Notes: generated from the sequence alone by a model not told the origin. A stretch of 50,868 nt of DNA from Candidatus Dormiibacterota bacterium (GCA_003141695.1 PLNE01000063.1:1-50868); one strand, 5' to 3'; positions 24,401 to 32,276 are shown, counted from the stretch's first letter. Numbers and translations: made by a program.

Positions 24401-24896
24401 CCTGGCGATCCGAGACGGCATCGGCGTCCACAAGCCGCCGGAGGTCTACGGCGCCATGCCCACCGATCCCTATTCCCACACGCCCAGTTTCGCGGGAGCT
24501 CAGCAGCCCGGGATGACCGGTCAGGTGAAAGAGGATCTGATCGCGCGACTTGGCGAGATGGGGGTTGCCCTCGAGGGCGGACGGCTGGCCTTCCACGCCC
24601 ACCTCGTGCTGCGCGACGAGTTCCTGGAGGAGGCGAGGACGTTCCGCCTCTTCGATGTCGACGGCGACGAGTGCACCCTCGATCTCGATCCTGGCACGCT
24701 GGCCTTCACGATCTGCCAGGCGCCCGTCGTGGCGCACCGATCGGGGCCACCGCACATCGAGATCACCTCTGCCGACGGCCTCCGCCGCACTGCGGACGGC
24801 CTCACGCTCGACGCAGAGACCAGCGCCGCCATCTTCGAGCGACGGGGGACGGTGCGGCGGCTCGACGTGTATGGGATCTCTCCCCGCGACATCTAG
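21453..24896 (+). CDS. Large conserved protein of unknown function, probably a sugar-active (alpha/alpha)6-barrel enzyme
   Basis: 1147 residues from GTG 21453; there is no good Shine-Dalgarno and the exact start is uncertain. The N-terminal part is beta-rich with FLMSLVSDSDHWMFLSS (residues 42-58) and ALFPYYTDDRIHDSQ (72-86). A long alpha-helical central region carries RPEWNDGNNALVGYGVSM (W650, D652), the same W-N-D-G arrangement seen around the catalytic Asp of GH94-type phosphorylases. A second motif is SGTFFKYEGLGCIYWHM. The C-terminus is beta-rich. I recall related proteins from Bacteroidota labelled hypothetical. The fold suggests a phosphorylase or glycosidase acting on oligosaccharides; substrate unknown. 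There is no signal peptide. A LacI-type sensor protein lies 740 bases downstream, on the opposite strand. Confidence 0.8.
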   Translation: MIRVSVGKATLHPRPAAVEGGLVEIGGEPFYRIVNYDAMPPFLMSLVSDSDHWMFLSSTGALTAGRRDPDHALFPYYTDDRIHDSQDQTGGKTLLLVTRGGKVALWEPFSPRYEGLYRISRGLSKSVYSNKCVFEEINHDLGLSFSCTWMSSDRFGFVRRAALLNQTPEAVHVEVLDGIQNLVPDGLTRRFQLEFSTLADGYKVNELEPATGLGLFRLSSIPTDGSEPNEALGATTVWSEGLDAPRRLLCSEQLDRFRRGLGVDEETLIRGRRGAYFISTQLALAGEERREWSLVAEVDQDAADVALALQFLTSGANLRIELDEDVERGTRNLVRVVAGADGLQRTADDLSTWRHFSDAMFNVMRGGTPSNGYQISRSDLTTFIAKASRAVSARQAGFLAALPEELQHGRLLELVRDQDDPDLERLTREYLPLTFSRRHGDPTRPWNSFAIEVKGEHGERILNYQGNWRDIFQNWEALALSFPGYVESMIFKFVDASTADGHNPYRIMRDGFDWEVLDPNDAWSNIGYWGDHQIVYLLRLLELSARYHPGTLTGLLARRVFTYADIPYRIKPYHALLADPRHTIEFDAALNREIRRRAGAMGGDGKSLPGADGTPYRVNLTEKLLVLVLARLFNYIPEAGLWMNTQRPEWNDGNNALVGYGVSMVTLCYLRRLVELCRALFVTAGAPGIEVSSEVADAFHRVAHTLVENANLLGGPISNGDRKEVLDALGAAGGDYRAALYATGFSGRRTSLTLTQLDAFCDVALRHIDHSIHANRRADGLFHAYNLMKVAGDEIVIRHLYEMLEGQVAVLSSGVLSADESAALLDALRSSELYRADQDSYLLYPDRKLPGFLEKNNIPLADLASSRTLAEMVERGDRRIVARDVTGKVHFNPAFHNGQVLREALAPLELSDEERAQILVLYEEVFDHQSFTGRSGTFFKYEGLGCIYWHMVSKLLVAVQEVMDRAARAGEDVAVVERLRRHYLAIRDGIGVHKPPEVYGAMPTDPYSHTPSFAGAQQPGMTGQVKEDLIARLGEMGVALEGGRLAFHAHLVLRDEFLEEARTFRLFDVDGDECTLDLDPGTLAFTICQAPVVAHRSGPPHIEITSADGLRRTADGLTLDAETSAAIFERRGTVRRLDVYGISPRDI

Positions 24897-24996
24897 GCCT
24901 CGGGCGCGCCGTCGACGAACACGTCGATCGCCTACCTGTTTCCTGTGCGGAGTGCACCGCCGATGGGGCCCCGATGGGAGGACGGTAGGAAAGAGT

Positions 24997-25002
24997 TATA
25001 CT
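24997..25002 (+). promoter_or_regulatory. -10 box of the mazEF-like operon (leaderless type)
   Basis: TATACT, ending six bases before ATG 25009. Transcription should start at or next to that ATG. Confidence 0.5.
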
Positions 25003-25008
25003 ATGCCG

Positions 25009-25248
25009 ATGAAGACGGCGGTTTCCATTCCCGATCCCCTCTTCCGGGCTGCCGAGCGCCTGGCGCGACGGCGCGGGCTCCGCCGCAGCCAGCTGTACGC
25101 AGAAGCCTTGGAGCGCCTGGTTGGTGCCGAAAGGTCCGATGAGGACATCAGCGCGCAGGTCAACCTGGTGGTCGCAGGGGTCGGAACCGCACCTGACGGC
25201 TTCACCCGGGAGGCGGCTCACCGCTCTCTGGCACGCGTTGAATGGTGA
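25009..25248 (+). CDS. MazE-like ribbon-helix-helix antitoxin
   Basis: 79 residues from ATG 25009 (an in-frame ATG at 25003 overlaps the -10 region less sensibly). The N-terminus MKTAVSIPDPLFRAAERLARR then RSQLYAEALERLV is a typical MetJ/Arc ribbon-helix-helix domain: a strand that reads the operator, then two helices. The C-terminal half (EDISAQVNLVVAGVG...) would wrap the toxin. It overlaps the MazF-type toxin gene by seven bases, the usual antitoxin-first layout, and should repress its own promoter as a complex with the toxin. Confidence 0.87.
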   Translation: MKTAVSIPDPLFRAAERLARRRGLRRSQLYAEALERLVGAERSDEDISAQVNLVVAGVGTAPDGFTREAAHRSLARVEW

Positions 25249-25586
25249 TCCGGCGCGGTGAGATCTGGTGGGCCGATCTCGGACCTCCACGCGGTTCCGC
25301 CCCCGCACTGCGAAGACCTGTGGTCGTGGTCTCCGCTGACCATCTGAACGCATCTGACATCCGGACCGTAGCGGTGGTGGCCCTGACATCGAACCTGAGA
25401 TGGGCAGGGATCCCGGGCAACGTGCAAATGCGCAAGGGCACAGCTGGACTCGACCGCGACTCCGTGGTGAACCTCACCCAACTACTGACCCTTGACAAGG
25501 ACGACCTCGACACCCGCGTGGGTCGGCTGTCACTCCCGCTCGTTCGCGAGGTCGACGAGGGACTGCGCCAAGTGCTCGAGCTCTGA
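25242..25586 (+). CDS. mazF: MazF/PemK-type endoribonuclease toxin
   Basis: 114 residues. The N-terminus RRGEIWWADLGPPRGSAPALRRPVVVVS carries the conserved Arg and GxxRP segment that forms the RNA-cleavage site. TVAVVALTSNLRWAGIPGNV (conserved T and N) and DSVVNLTQLLTLDKDDL follow. The family cleaves mRNA at short single-stranded motifs and arrests growth when the antitoxin is degraded. The gene looks intact. It ends 46 bases before the convergent LacI-type gene. Confidence 0.93.
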   Translation: MVIRRGEIWWADLGPPRGSAPALRRPVVVVSADHLNASDIRTVAVVALTSNLRWAGIPGNVQMRKGTAGLDRDSVVNLTQLLTLDKDDLDTRVGRLSLPLVREVDEGLRQVLEL

Positions 25587-25632
25587 TCTGACTCTGCCAC
25601 CAGGCTGACCCGCAACCGCGGGCCGCCGCTCT

Positions 25633-26508
25633 TTAGGAGGCGCGGGCCACCCGGCCCGGCGCGGGGGCGGACGACCCGCGAACCTCGAGGCGAGAGTTGA
25701 GGATGACCTTGCGAGGAGGCTGTGCGGGTGCACTGATCAGCCCGAAGAGCAGGCGGGCCATCTCGCGACCCTGGTCCTCGATCGGCTGCCGCACGCTGGT
25801 GAGCGGCGGATGGAGGGTCACTGCGAATGGGTGGTCGTCGAAACCGGTCACGGCGACGTCCTCGGGGACTTTGCGTCCCTCCTGTGCCAGTATCTCCAGC
25901 GCGCCCAGCGCCATCAGGTCGGAGGCCACGAAGACCGCGTCGAGCTGCGGCCGCCGCCGCAGGAGGCACTGCATCGCGTGTGCCCCTCCATCGCGGGTGA
26001 AGCTGCCCGACTCGATCAGCTCCGAGTCGGCGGGAAGGCCAGCGGCCTCGAGGCCCTGCAGGTAGCCGCGAACACGGTCCTCCGCGGCCAAGAGGTCGCG
26101 GCGCCCCGAGATCGTCGCAATGACGCGCCGTCCCCCCTCCACCAGGTGGGCGACCGCGTGGGCGGACGCGCCCACCTGGTCGATGTCCACGTAGGTGAAC
26201 CTACCTGGGTCCGCCGGACGCCCGGCGAAAACCAGTGGGATCCCGGTTGAAGCGAGCTGCTCAGCCAGCGGGTGCGATCCCGGCACCGCGCACAGGGCAA
26301 CACCGTCGAGTTTGCCTCGAGCCGCAAGCTGGACGATCCGCTTGGCATCGCCCGGGCCCTGCGCCATCAGCATGGCGAACCCCGTGTCGCGGAGGGCGAG
26401 GGCATCCGCGAACCCATTGACCAGGCGGGAGTAGTAGGGGTCGCCGAACAGCGACTCGATGCGCTCGAAGATGACGAGGGCGACCAGGTCGGCTCGCCGG
26501 CTCGGCAT
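25633..26508 (-). CDS. LacI/PurR-type sugar-binding sensor domain lacking the DNA-binding domain
   Basis: 291 residues from ATG 26508. It begins PSRRADLVALVIFERIESLF, where a LacI regulator normally begins its ligand-binding domain after about 60 residues of helix-turn-helix and hinge. The body is typical: YYSRLVNGFADAL, LVFAGRPADPGRFTYVDIDQVG, DAVFVASDLMALGALEIL, VPEDVAVTGFDDHPFAVTLHPPLTSVRQP. In-frame codons continue upstream to 26718 but encode no helix-turn-helix (no VSxxTVSRVLN-like segment), and I found none in the other two frames. It is therefore truncated, or a stand-alone sensor. Its ligand is probably a sugar, perhaps linked to the 1147-residue protein. Confidence 0.82.
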   Translation of the reverse strand: MPSRRADLVALVIFERIESLFGDPYYSRLVNGFADALALRDTGFAMLMAQGPGDAKRIVQLAARGKLDGVALCAVPGSHPLAEQLASTGIPLVFAGRPADPGRFTYVDIDQVGASAHAVAHLVEGGRRVIATISGRRDLLAAEDRVRGYLQGLEAAGLPADSELIESGSFTRDGGAHAMQCLLRRRPQLDAVFVASDLMALGALEILAQEGRKVPEDVAVTGFDDHPFAVTLHPPLTSVRQPIEDQGREMARLLFGLISAPAQPPRKVILNSRLEVRGSSAPAPGRVARAS

Positions 26509-27094
26509 CGGATCGCGACCCGCCCCGACCTCCGGCCGTGGGGACGATCGGATGCCGGACGGTAGATCGGAGGGGGAGGCGGGTCCGCGCCACGCGATGG
26601 CCATGCCCCATGGTCGCAGCGAGAGACTCCGACAGCCCCACGCGTCGGCGAAAGGACTCAAGAGTGTCACCATCCGTTGCCCCGGCCCAGGGTCAGCCGC
26701 CGCGTCCCCGCCGGCCACGGTCCGGCCCGGCCAGCCAGGTCGGCGAGCGACCGGACCCCGCTCCGGATCCTGATCACGTGCTGGTGCGGACGCACGCTGC
26801 CATCGTGGGCGTCAGAACCTGCACGCTCCCGATATGCCGGCTCCCATCAGCGGTTTCGGCGCCTCCCACGGGAGGGCGCCATGTTCCTATGTCGAGTGGC
26901 ACCCGGATGGGGCCACGGCGCAGGCGGGTGGTGTCGCGTTGGACTCGGCTGGACTCGGAGCGCGCGCCGCGCGCCCGGCGCCGAGTGGCGCGGAGCTGGG
27001 GGTGAGCCCCGTGTGGCTCCGCCATCCGGGGCGAGGGGGTCGCAGTGCCCCCTATGAAGACGGGGGTCCCCACGCGGCCTGCCGCATGGGGCCC
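26509..27094. other. Gene-free region between LacI-type gene and tRNA-Ala(CGC)
   Basis: About 585 bases. Open frames on both strands look like chance products of GC richness. Several inverted repeats are present, for example GGCGCC at 26858-26863 and again at 26875-26880 enclosing TCCC/GGGA, and a tandem GGACTCGGNT near 26940. A structured RNA is possible, but no known RNA family was recognised. It may also be the decayed 5' part of the LacI-type gene. Confidence 0.45.
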
Positions 27095-27167
27095 TGGACC
27101 GGCGGGGACTCGAACCCCGGACCTCTGCCGTGCGAGGGCAGCGCTCTCCCAACTGAGCTACCGGCCC
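27095..27167 (-). tRNA. tRNA-Ala(CGC)
   Basis: On the minus strand, acceptor GGGCCGG (27167-27161) pairs with CCGGTCC. The D arm is GCTCAGTTGGGAGAGC, the anticodon loop CTCGCAC has anticodon CGC, and the T arm has GGGTTCGAGTCCC. The discriminator is A27095. Unlike the other two tRNAs here, CCA is not encoded: GGG follows. Confidence 0.95.
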
Positions 27168-27231
27168 CAGAGGGACCACAGTCTACCTGGGGGCCACATG
27201 AGCCCCGCCGCCCCGTGCCCCGCGGCGAAGG

Positions 27232-28548
27232 TCAGTCGTCGACCGCGTCGCCGACGAAGTAGGTCTCGCAGGCCTCGTCGAGCAGCTTGGTGGTGAGCTC
27301 GGGCTCCCGCCCAAGGTAGCGGCAGAGGTGGATGACGTGCTCCAGCAGGTCGCGCGGGTGCGAGCCGTGGAAGTTGCGGCCCTTCTCGATGTAGTGGCGC
27401 CGGATGAGGTCGGCGATGACCGCCTCCCGGTAGGGGATCTCCTGGGACGCGCAGATCCGCCGCCAGATCTCGACGAACTCCTCCGCGTTGGGATCGGGAA
27501 CGTGCACCTTGTAGCGGACCCGGCGCAGGAATGCCTCGTCCATCAGGTTGTGAGGTTCGAGGTTTGTGCTGAGCATCAGCAGGCATGTGAAGGGCACCGC
27601 GACGCTGGTGCCGGCGCGGGCGATGTTGACGTAGTCGACCCCGTTCTCCAGGGGGACGATGAGCCGGTTGAGGAGGTCGCGCGGCGACATCTTCTGCTGG
27701 CGGCCGAAGTCGTCGACGAGAAGCAGGCCGCCGTTCGCCTTGAGTTGGAGGGAGGCCTCGTAGAAGCCGAGGGCGGCGTCGAAGCCCAGCTCCAGCATGC
27801 GCGGGGTCAGCTCACCGCCCGCCTTGACCGCCGGCCTCTCGGCGAGCTGCCAGCGCGTGTCGTGGGGGGGCAGCGGGCGGTCGATCGGGGTGTGGTAGAT
27901 GGGGTCGTAGAAGCGGATCACCTCGCCGTGCACGTAGAGCGCGCGGGGGATGAAGACGGGCGGCCCCATCACCCGTGCGCTGGCGTCGGCGATGCTCGTC
28001 TTGCCGTTGCCCGAGGGGCCGTAGAGGAAGCAGGCGTGGCGGGCCGAGAGGGCCGGACCGAGGTGGTCGAGCACGCGCTGGTTGAGCACCAGGTGGGAGA
28101 AGACCTCTTGGAGGCGCGCCCGGTTGACGGCGATGCCCACGTCGGCCTGGCGGGCGGCCATGGCGTTGTAGTCGGCGATCGGCACCGGCGCCGGGCCGGC
28201 GTACTGGTTGATCTCGAGGAGCTCCCGGGCGCGCTGGCGACCGGTGGTCGTGATCGTGAACTGCATGCCGGCATTGATCGATTCGTCGTCGGCAAGCACG
28301 GCGGCCCTGACCCCTGCCGACGCGCAGTACCCCTCGTCAGCGAGGAACTTGAGGGTGGTCTCGACGAAGGGGAACGGCATGCAGACGTGCCGGGCGACGT
28401 CACCTCCCAGCATGCTGCCGTTGAAGTACAGAACCTTCAGGACCAGATCGCACACAAAGCTGAAGGGGAGGCCCGTCTCCTCCGCGCTGCGGGGCATCGG
28501 AGGGAGTGCGATCGGTGCCGGGGCGACGGGGAGCGCTTGGACAGCCAT
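27232..28548 (-). CDS. AAA+ ATPase with N-terminal winged-helix-like domain
   Basis: 438 residues. Residues about 25-120 look like a winged-helix segment (SFVCDLVLKVLYFNGSMLGGDVARH ... FVETTLKFLADEGYC, in two stretches). The ATPase has Walker A GPSGNGKTS (K183), Walker B LLLVDDFGRQ (D279-D280), a sensor-1 STNLEP, and EAFLRRVRYKV with candidate arginine fingers. A helical lid domain follows. The MoxR-like appearance suggests a chaperone or remodelling ATPase, with no partner visible nearby. ATG 28548 lacks a Shine-Dalgarno; CACAAT lies ten bases upstream. It is divergent from the 51-residue peptide and PBP genes. Confidence 0.82.
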   Translation of the reverse strand: MAVQALPVAPAPIALPPMPRSAEETGLPFSFVCDLVLKVLYFNGSMLGGDVARHVCMPFPFVETTLKFLADEGYCASAGVRAAVLADDESINAGMQFTITTTGRQRARELLEINQYAGPAPVPIADYNAMAARQADVGIAVNRARLQEVFSHLVLNQRVLDHLGPALSARHACFLYGPSGNGKTSIADASARVMGPPVFIPRALYVHGEVIRFYDPIYHTPIDRPLPPHDTRWQLAERPAVKAGGELTPRMLELGFDAALGFYEASLQLKANGGLLLVDDFGRQQKMSPRDLLNRLIVPLENGVDYVNIARAGTSVAVPFTCLLMLSTNLEPHNLMDEAFLRRVRYKVHVPDPNAEEFVEIWRRICASQEIPYREAVIADLIRRHYIEKGRNFHGSHPRDLLEHVIHLCRYLGREPELTTKLLDEACETYFVGDAVDD

Positions 28549-28715
28549 GTCTCGGGCGATTGTGTCATCGCCAGATTCGCGAGCCCCCTCCGGGCCGGGG
28601 ACTTGTCATAAACCTGCCACACTCCTGCGTCCGAGATCTCGCGTTCCGCGACCTGGGGCGCCGCCGGGGGGAGCTGGGAGGCGCAGGAAGTGACGGCTCC
28701 GTGACGGGACCGTCG

Positions 28716-28724
28716 TGATAGGGT
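28716..28724 (+). promoter_or_regulatory. Extended -10 box of the 51-residue peptide gene
   Basis: TG-A-TAGGGT, ending six bases before ATG 28731, fits a leaderless mRNA. The same transcript may continue into the penicillin-binding protein gene. Confidence 0.45.
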
Positions 28725-28730
28725 GCGAGC

Positions 28731-28886
28731 ATGTCCACCATCCCCTTGGACGAGGGCGCCCGAGACGGGCGGCGTGCCGGCCCTTTCTGGATCGAGGAGG
28801 GCAACGGCCCTCTCTGGATCGGCGTCGCGATCGTCGCCGCGGTCCTCGGGCTCTACAGCGTCGCCGTCATCCTCAACGGGGCGTAA
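28731..28886 (+). CDS. 51-residue single-helix membrane peptide
   Basis: ATG 28731 to TAA 28884-28886. The N-terminal half is charged (MSTIPLDEGARDGRRAG), with PFWIEEGNGPLWIG, then a single hydrophobic helix IGVAIVAAVLGLYSVAVIL and a short NGA end. Presumably it is inserted in the cytoplasmic membrane, N-terminus inside. No homologue is recognised. It is 81 bases upstream of a class A PBP and may be cotranscribed, which would suit a small regulator or partner of the peptidoglycan synthase. That link is speculation. Confidence 0.68.
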   Translation: MSTIPLDEGARDGRRAGPFWIEEGNGPLWIGVAIVAAVLGLYSVAVILNGA

Positions 28887-28967
28887 CCTTTCGGGCCTCG
28901 GGTCCGTTCCCCCTGGGCGCGCCCTCAGCCCCGCCCCGCGCCACCTGATCGGAGCTTCATCAGCACC

Positions 28968-31304
28968 GTGCCCACCACTCCCCCCGACAACCCCCGCCCC
29001 CGCAGGGTGCGGGCCGGCACCGTCCGGTCCCACAACGGCTCGAACGGCGCGGGGGCCGGCGGTGGCGCCGCTCGGAACGGGGCCGAGGCGGTCCCACCGG
29101 CCGCGCGGCGCCGCAACCGGCGCGACCTCCTGGTGGGTAGGAAGCGGAAGGCACCGCGGCGCCGCCGGCCGCTCCTGCGCACCTCCCTGCTCTTCCTGGC
29201 CCTCTTCTCCAGCATCGCGGCGGGCGCCGCGATCACCGTCGACGCCGGATACAACATCTACCTGGGGCAGATCCCCGACGCCGCCACGGTGGCCTCGATG
29301 GAGCCGGCAGTCGACACCAACGTGTACGCGGCCGACGGCACCCTCATCGACATCCTCCACCCCTCGGGTTCCTTCCACCTCCACGCCAACCTCGACCAGA
29401 TCTCCACGTATGCACAGGAGGCCACGGTAGACATCGAGGACCGGCACTTCTGGACGGAGAGCTCACTGGACGTGGGCCGGATCGCGGAGGCCGGCGCGGG
29501 CTACCTGCGTCACACCAACGCGGGCGGCGCCTCCACCATCCCCGAGCAGCTCGCCAAGATCAGCTTCCTGCAGGACAACGGCAGCCTCGCGTACAAGATC
29601 AAAGAGATCATCCTCGGGGCCCAGCTGGTCACCGACTTCTCCAAGAGCCAGATCCTGGAGATGTACCTGAATCGCATCCCCTACGGGAACCAGGCGATCG
29701 GGATCCAGACCGCGGCGGAGCTGTACTTCCACGAACCGGCGAGCGCCCTGAACCTCGCCCAGTCGGCGATGCTCGCCGGCCTGCCCCAGGCCCCGTCGGA
29801 GTACGACCCGAACCTCAACCCGGGGGGCGCCAAGCAGCGCCAGGAGACAGTGCTGCAGGCGATGGTGACGACGGGGAGCATCACCCAGGCCCAGGCCAGC
29901 GCGGCGTCGGCCGAGCCGCTCAAGTACTACACGTGGGAGGAGTACCTCCCCCCGACCACCATCGACGGGGCGAACACCTCCAGCTTCCTCAACTACCTCA
30001 CCGGCTACTACCTCCCCAGCCTCTTCAATGGAGACGGGTTCGAGGACCCCGGCGGCTACGACATCTACACGACGCTCAACCTCCAGGACCAGGCGCTGGG
30101 CGATGCGACGGTGCACAACGTGATCACCTCCAACCCGGAGTGGTTCGTGCAGGGGGCGGCCGGCGGTGACGGCGCTCTGGTGAGCCTCGACCCGCAGACA
30201 GGGGGGGTGCTGGCGATGACCGGCAGCGCCAACTACAGCAGCACGGTCTACGGCCAGGACAACCTGGCGATCATGGGACGTCAGCCGGGCTCCACCATGA
30301 AGCTCTTCACGTACACGGACGCGATCGCCTCACGGCAGTACACCATGACGACGCAGATCTCGGACGAGACGATGACCATCAACGGGTGGACGCCCAAGGA
30401 CTATGAGGGCGTATCCGCCGGCTTGGGCTTCTGCGAGATGGAGTACTGCTTGGGCAACTCGCTGAACCTGCCGGCGGTCAGGACCGAATACGCGCTGGGC
30501 GTGCTCCCCGTCGCCAACCTGGCCGTCGACGCGGGGGTCAGCCTGATCTCGGGCGCCAACTTCCCAGCGTCCACCGAGTACTCCTTCACCCTGGGGACCT
30601 TCCCGGTCAGCCCTCTCGACCTCGCCGACGGCGCCGCCACCATCGCCGACCTCGGCGTCCACCACGCCCCGGCTCCGGTCGTGAAGATCACCGATGCGGC
30701 GAGCGGCGCCCCGATCTGGACCTACGACGCCGCGGCCAACGCCCAGCGAGTGGTCCCGGAGAACGTCGCCTACGTCATGGACGAGACACTGAGCGTCGCC
30801 GCCTACCGCCAGCCGGAGTTCGGCAGCTACCAGAAGCTCAGCCTGCCGGGTCGCCCAGCCAGCGCCAAGACCGGCACCAGCGGGTCCTCGTACGACAACG
30901 TCGACAACTGGACCGTGGGCTGGACGCCGAACGTCCTCACCGCGGTGTGGGTGGGCGACCCCCAGGGCGAGACCGACAAGTACGGGCTCTCCAATGTCAG
31001 CAGTGGTGTGACCGGGGCAGCGCCGATCTGGCAGACCTACATGGAGGGCGCGACCGCGGGCACTCCGGTGGTCTGGTACCAGCAGCCCTCCGACGTGTAC
31101 CAGGCCGGCGGCGCCTGGTATCTCCCCGGCACCGGTCCGGACAGCTCGATGGGCGTCGGCGGCCCGATCTGCAACCCGAACTGCATCGGGCCCCCGGCGA
31201 CCACGGGCGTCAGCTTCACGCAGCCGTTCGTGCCCACCCCGACACCCGCGCCCACCCCGACGCCCGGGCCCACCCCGACCCCCACGCCAAGCCCGGGGAC
31301 CTAG
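28968..31304 (+). CDS. Class A penicillin-binding protein (transglycosylase/transpeptidase)
   Basis: 778 residues from GTG 28968. An Arg-rich cytoplasmic tail of about 70 residues precedes one membrane anchor (LLRTSLLFLALFSSIAAGAA). The GT51 domain has catalytic E157 in IEDRHFW, then GASTIPEQLAKISFL, KIKEIILGAQL and ILEMYLNRIPYG. The transpeptidase domain has S442-T-M-K445, S498-L-N and K634-T-G-T. It polymerises and cross-links peptidoglycan outside the membrane. The tail after about residue 750 is Pro/Thr repeat (PTPTPAPTPTPGPTP), likely wall-spanning or disordered. Its TAG stop overlaps the stop of the convergent gene in a shared CTAG. Confidence 0.94.
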   Translation: MPTTPPDNPRPRRVRAGTVRSHNGSNGAGAGGGAARNGAEAVPPAARRRNRRDLLVGRKRKAPRRRRPLLRTSLLFLALFSSIAAGAAITVDAGYNIYLGQIPDAATVASMEPAVDTNVYAADGTLIDILHPSGSFHLHANLDQISTYAQEATVDIEDRHFWTESSLDVGRIAEAGAGYLRHTNAGGASTIPEQLAKISFLQDNGSLAYKIKEIILGAQLVTDFSKSQILEMYLNRIPYGNQAIGIQTAAELYFHEPASALNLAQSAMLAGLPQAPSEYDPNLNPGGAKQRQETVLQAMVTTGSITQAQASAASAEPLKYYTWEEYLPPTTIDGANTSSFLNYLTGYYLPSLFNGDGFEDPGGYDIYTTLNLQDQALGDATVHNVITSNPEWFVQGAAGGDGALVSLDPQTGGVLAMTGSANYSSTVYGQDNLAIMGRQPGSTMKLFTYTDAIASRQYTMTTQISDETMTINGWTPKDYEGVSAGLGFCEMEYCLGNSLNLPAVRTEYALGVLPVANLAVDAGVSLISGANFPASTEYSFTLGTFPVSPLDLADGAATIADLGVHHAPAPVVKITDAASGAPIWTYDAAANAQRVVPENVAYVMDETLSVAAYRQPEFGSYQKLSLPGRPASAKTGTSGSSYDNVDNWTVGWTPNVLTAVWVGDPQGETDKYGLSNVSSGVTGAAPIWQTYMEGATAGTPVVWYQQPSDVYQAGGAWYLPGTGPDSSMGVGGPICNPNCIGPPATTGVSFTQPFVPTPTPAPTPTPGPTPTPTPSPGT

Positions 31305-32143
31305 CCGACCTCCGGCCCGTCCCCATCCCCGGGTGCATCGGGGGCGCCGTGGCGGAGGATCGCCCACACCCCATCGAGGTCGGCGACGTCCGGCAAGGCC
31401 TGATCGAGGCGGACGGCACCGGCCTCCACGGCCCCGAGGGTGGCGACCCGGATCGAGACGCCGCAGCGGATCTTGAGGGGAATGTCGCCAGCCTCGGAGA
31501 CGGTGTCGCTCAGCGACCACCAATACTGGAGCGAGACGTCGTCTGCGGCCTGCATGCTCACCGAGAAGGCGTTGAGCGCGGGCGCGTCGGGATCATCGTC
31601 GACGTCCGCCGAGAAGATCCGCAGAAGGCGAAGGAAGGCTTCGCGGTCCATGCTGACGTCGAGCGCATCGACGAACCGCTCCGGCGCCGGCCCGTATCCG
31701 GCGCCCGGCACCGCCCACGATCCTGCCGGTCCCTGCAGATCGCGGCTGCCGTCGAGCACGTCGTAGGTCGCGTCCTCGACGACGATCTGCCCCAGCTCGG
31801 CCTCGAACTCCTCCAGATCGAAGATCCGGGGATGGGCGGCCAGGCGCCCCCAGCGCTCCCCCCCGTCGAGGCTGTAGGCGTAGGCGGAGCCGTGGCGCGC
31901 GACCAGGAAGCGCTTCGGCGGGTCGGGCCCGTTCAGGGCAACCTGAGCGCGGTCGAGCACCCGATCCTCGTACTCGACAAACGTCTCCAGGCTGACCGGC
32001 TCGCCGGCACCCTGCTCGCCGGCCGGCGCCGCGACCGTCCGCTCCTGAAACTCCACGGTCACCCGCACCCGCCCGGCGTCACCCAGACCGGCGCGCATCT
32101 CGCGGTAGAGGGCACCGAGGCTGAGATGCTGGTCCGAGCTCAC
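31301..32143 (-). CDS. Hypothetical protein
   Basis: About 280 residues if started at GTG 32143; TTG 32191 or a start near 32290 are alternatives, and none has a Shine-Dalgarno. The sequence has mixed alpha/beta segments: GALYREMRAGLGDAGRVRVTVEF, LETFVEYEDRVLDRAQVAL, RFLVARHGSAYAYSLDGGERWG, then an acidic C-terminus. SLDGGERW resembles the Asp-box of beta-propellers, but a single copy proves nothing. There is no signal peptide or membrane segment. No function assigned. It is divergent from the rhomboid gene and convergent with the PBP, overlapping it by the stop codon only. Confidence 0.65.
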   Translation of the reverse strand: MSSDQHLSLGALYREMRAGLGDAGRVRVTVEFQERTVAAPAGEQGAGEPVSLETFVEYEDRVLDRAQVALNGPDPPKRFLVARHGSAYAYSLDGGERWGRLAAHPRIFDLEEFEAELGQIVVEDATYDVLDGSRDLQGPAGSWAVPGAGYGPAPERFVDALDVSMDREAFLRLLRIFSADVDDDPDAPALNAFSVSMQAADDVSLQYWWSLSDTVSEAGDIPLKIRCGVSIRVATLGAVEAGAVRLDQALPDVADLDGVWAILRHGAPDAPGDGDGPEVG

Positions 32144-32264
32144 GGCAGGATCGGCGGCAACGAGGGGCGGCGGCTCATCGCCGGTGGACAATAGCGCGAA
32201 CGGCCCCCGGGCCTGTGGGGCGGTCCGCTCACCTCCGCCGGTCGGCCTCCTCCCTCCACGCCGA

Positions 32265-32270
32265 TAGACT
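32265..32270 (+). promoter_or_regulatory. -10 box of the rhomboid gene (leaderless type)
   Basis: TAGACT, ending six bases before GTG 32277. Same geometry as the mazE, DedA and 51-residue peptide genes. Confidence 0.45.
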
Positions 32271-32276
32271 GGCCCG

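Noticed and set aside
26821-27060. Structured non-coding RNA in the region before tRNA-Ala(CGC)
   Set aside because: Several short inverted repeats exist, but none matches the conserved cores of SRP RNA, RNase P RNA or tmRNA, and GC-rich DNA folds readily by chance.
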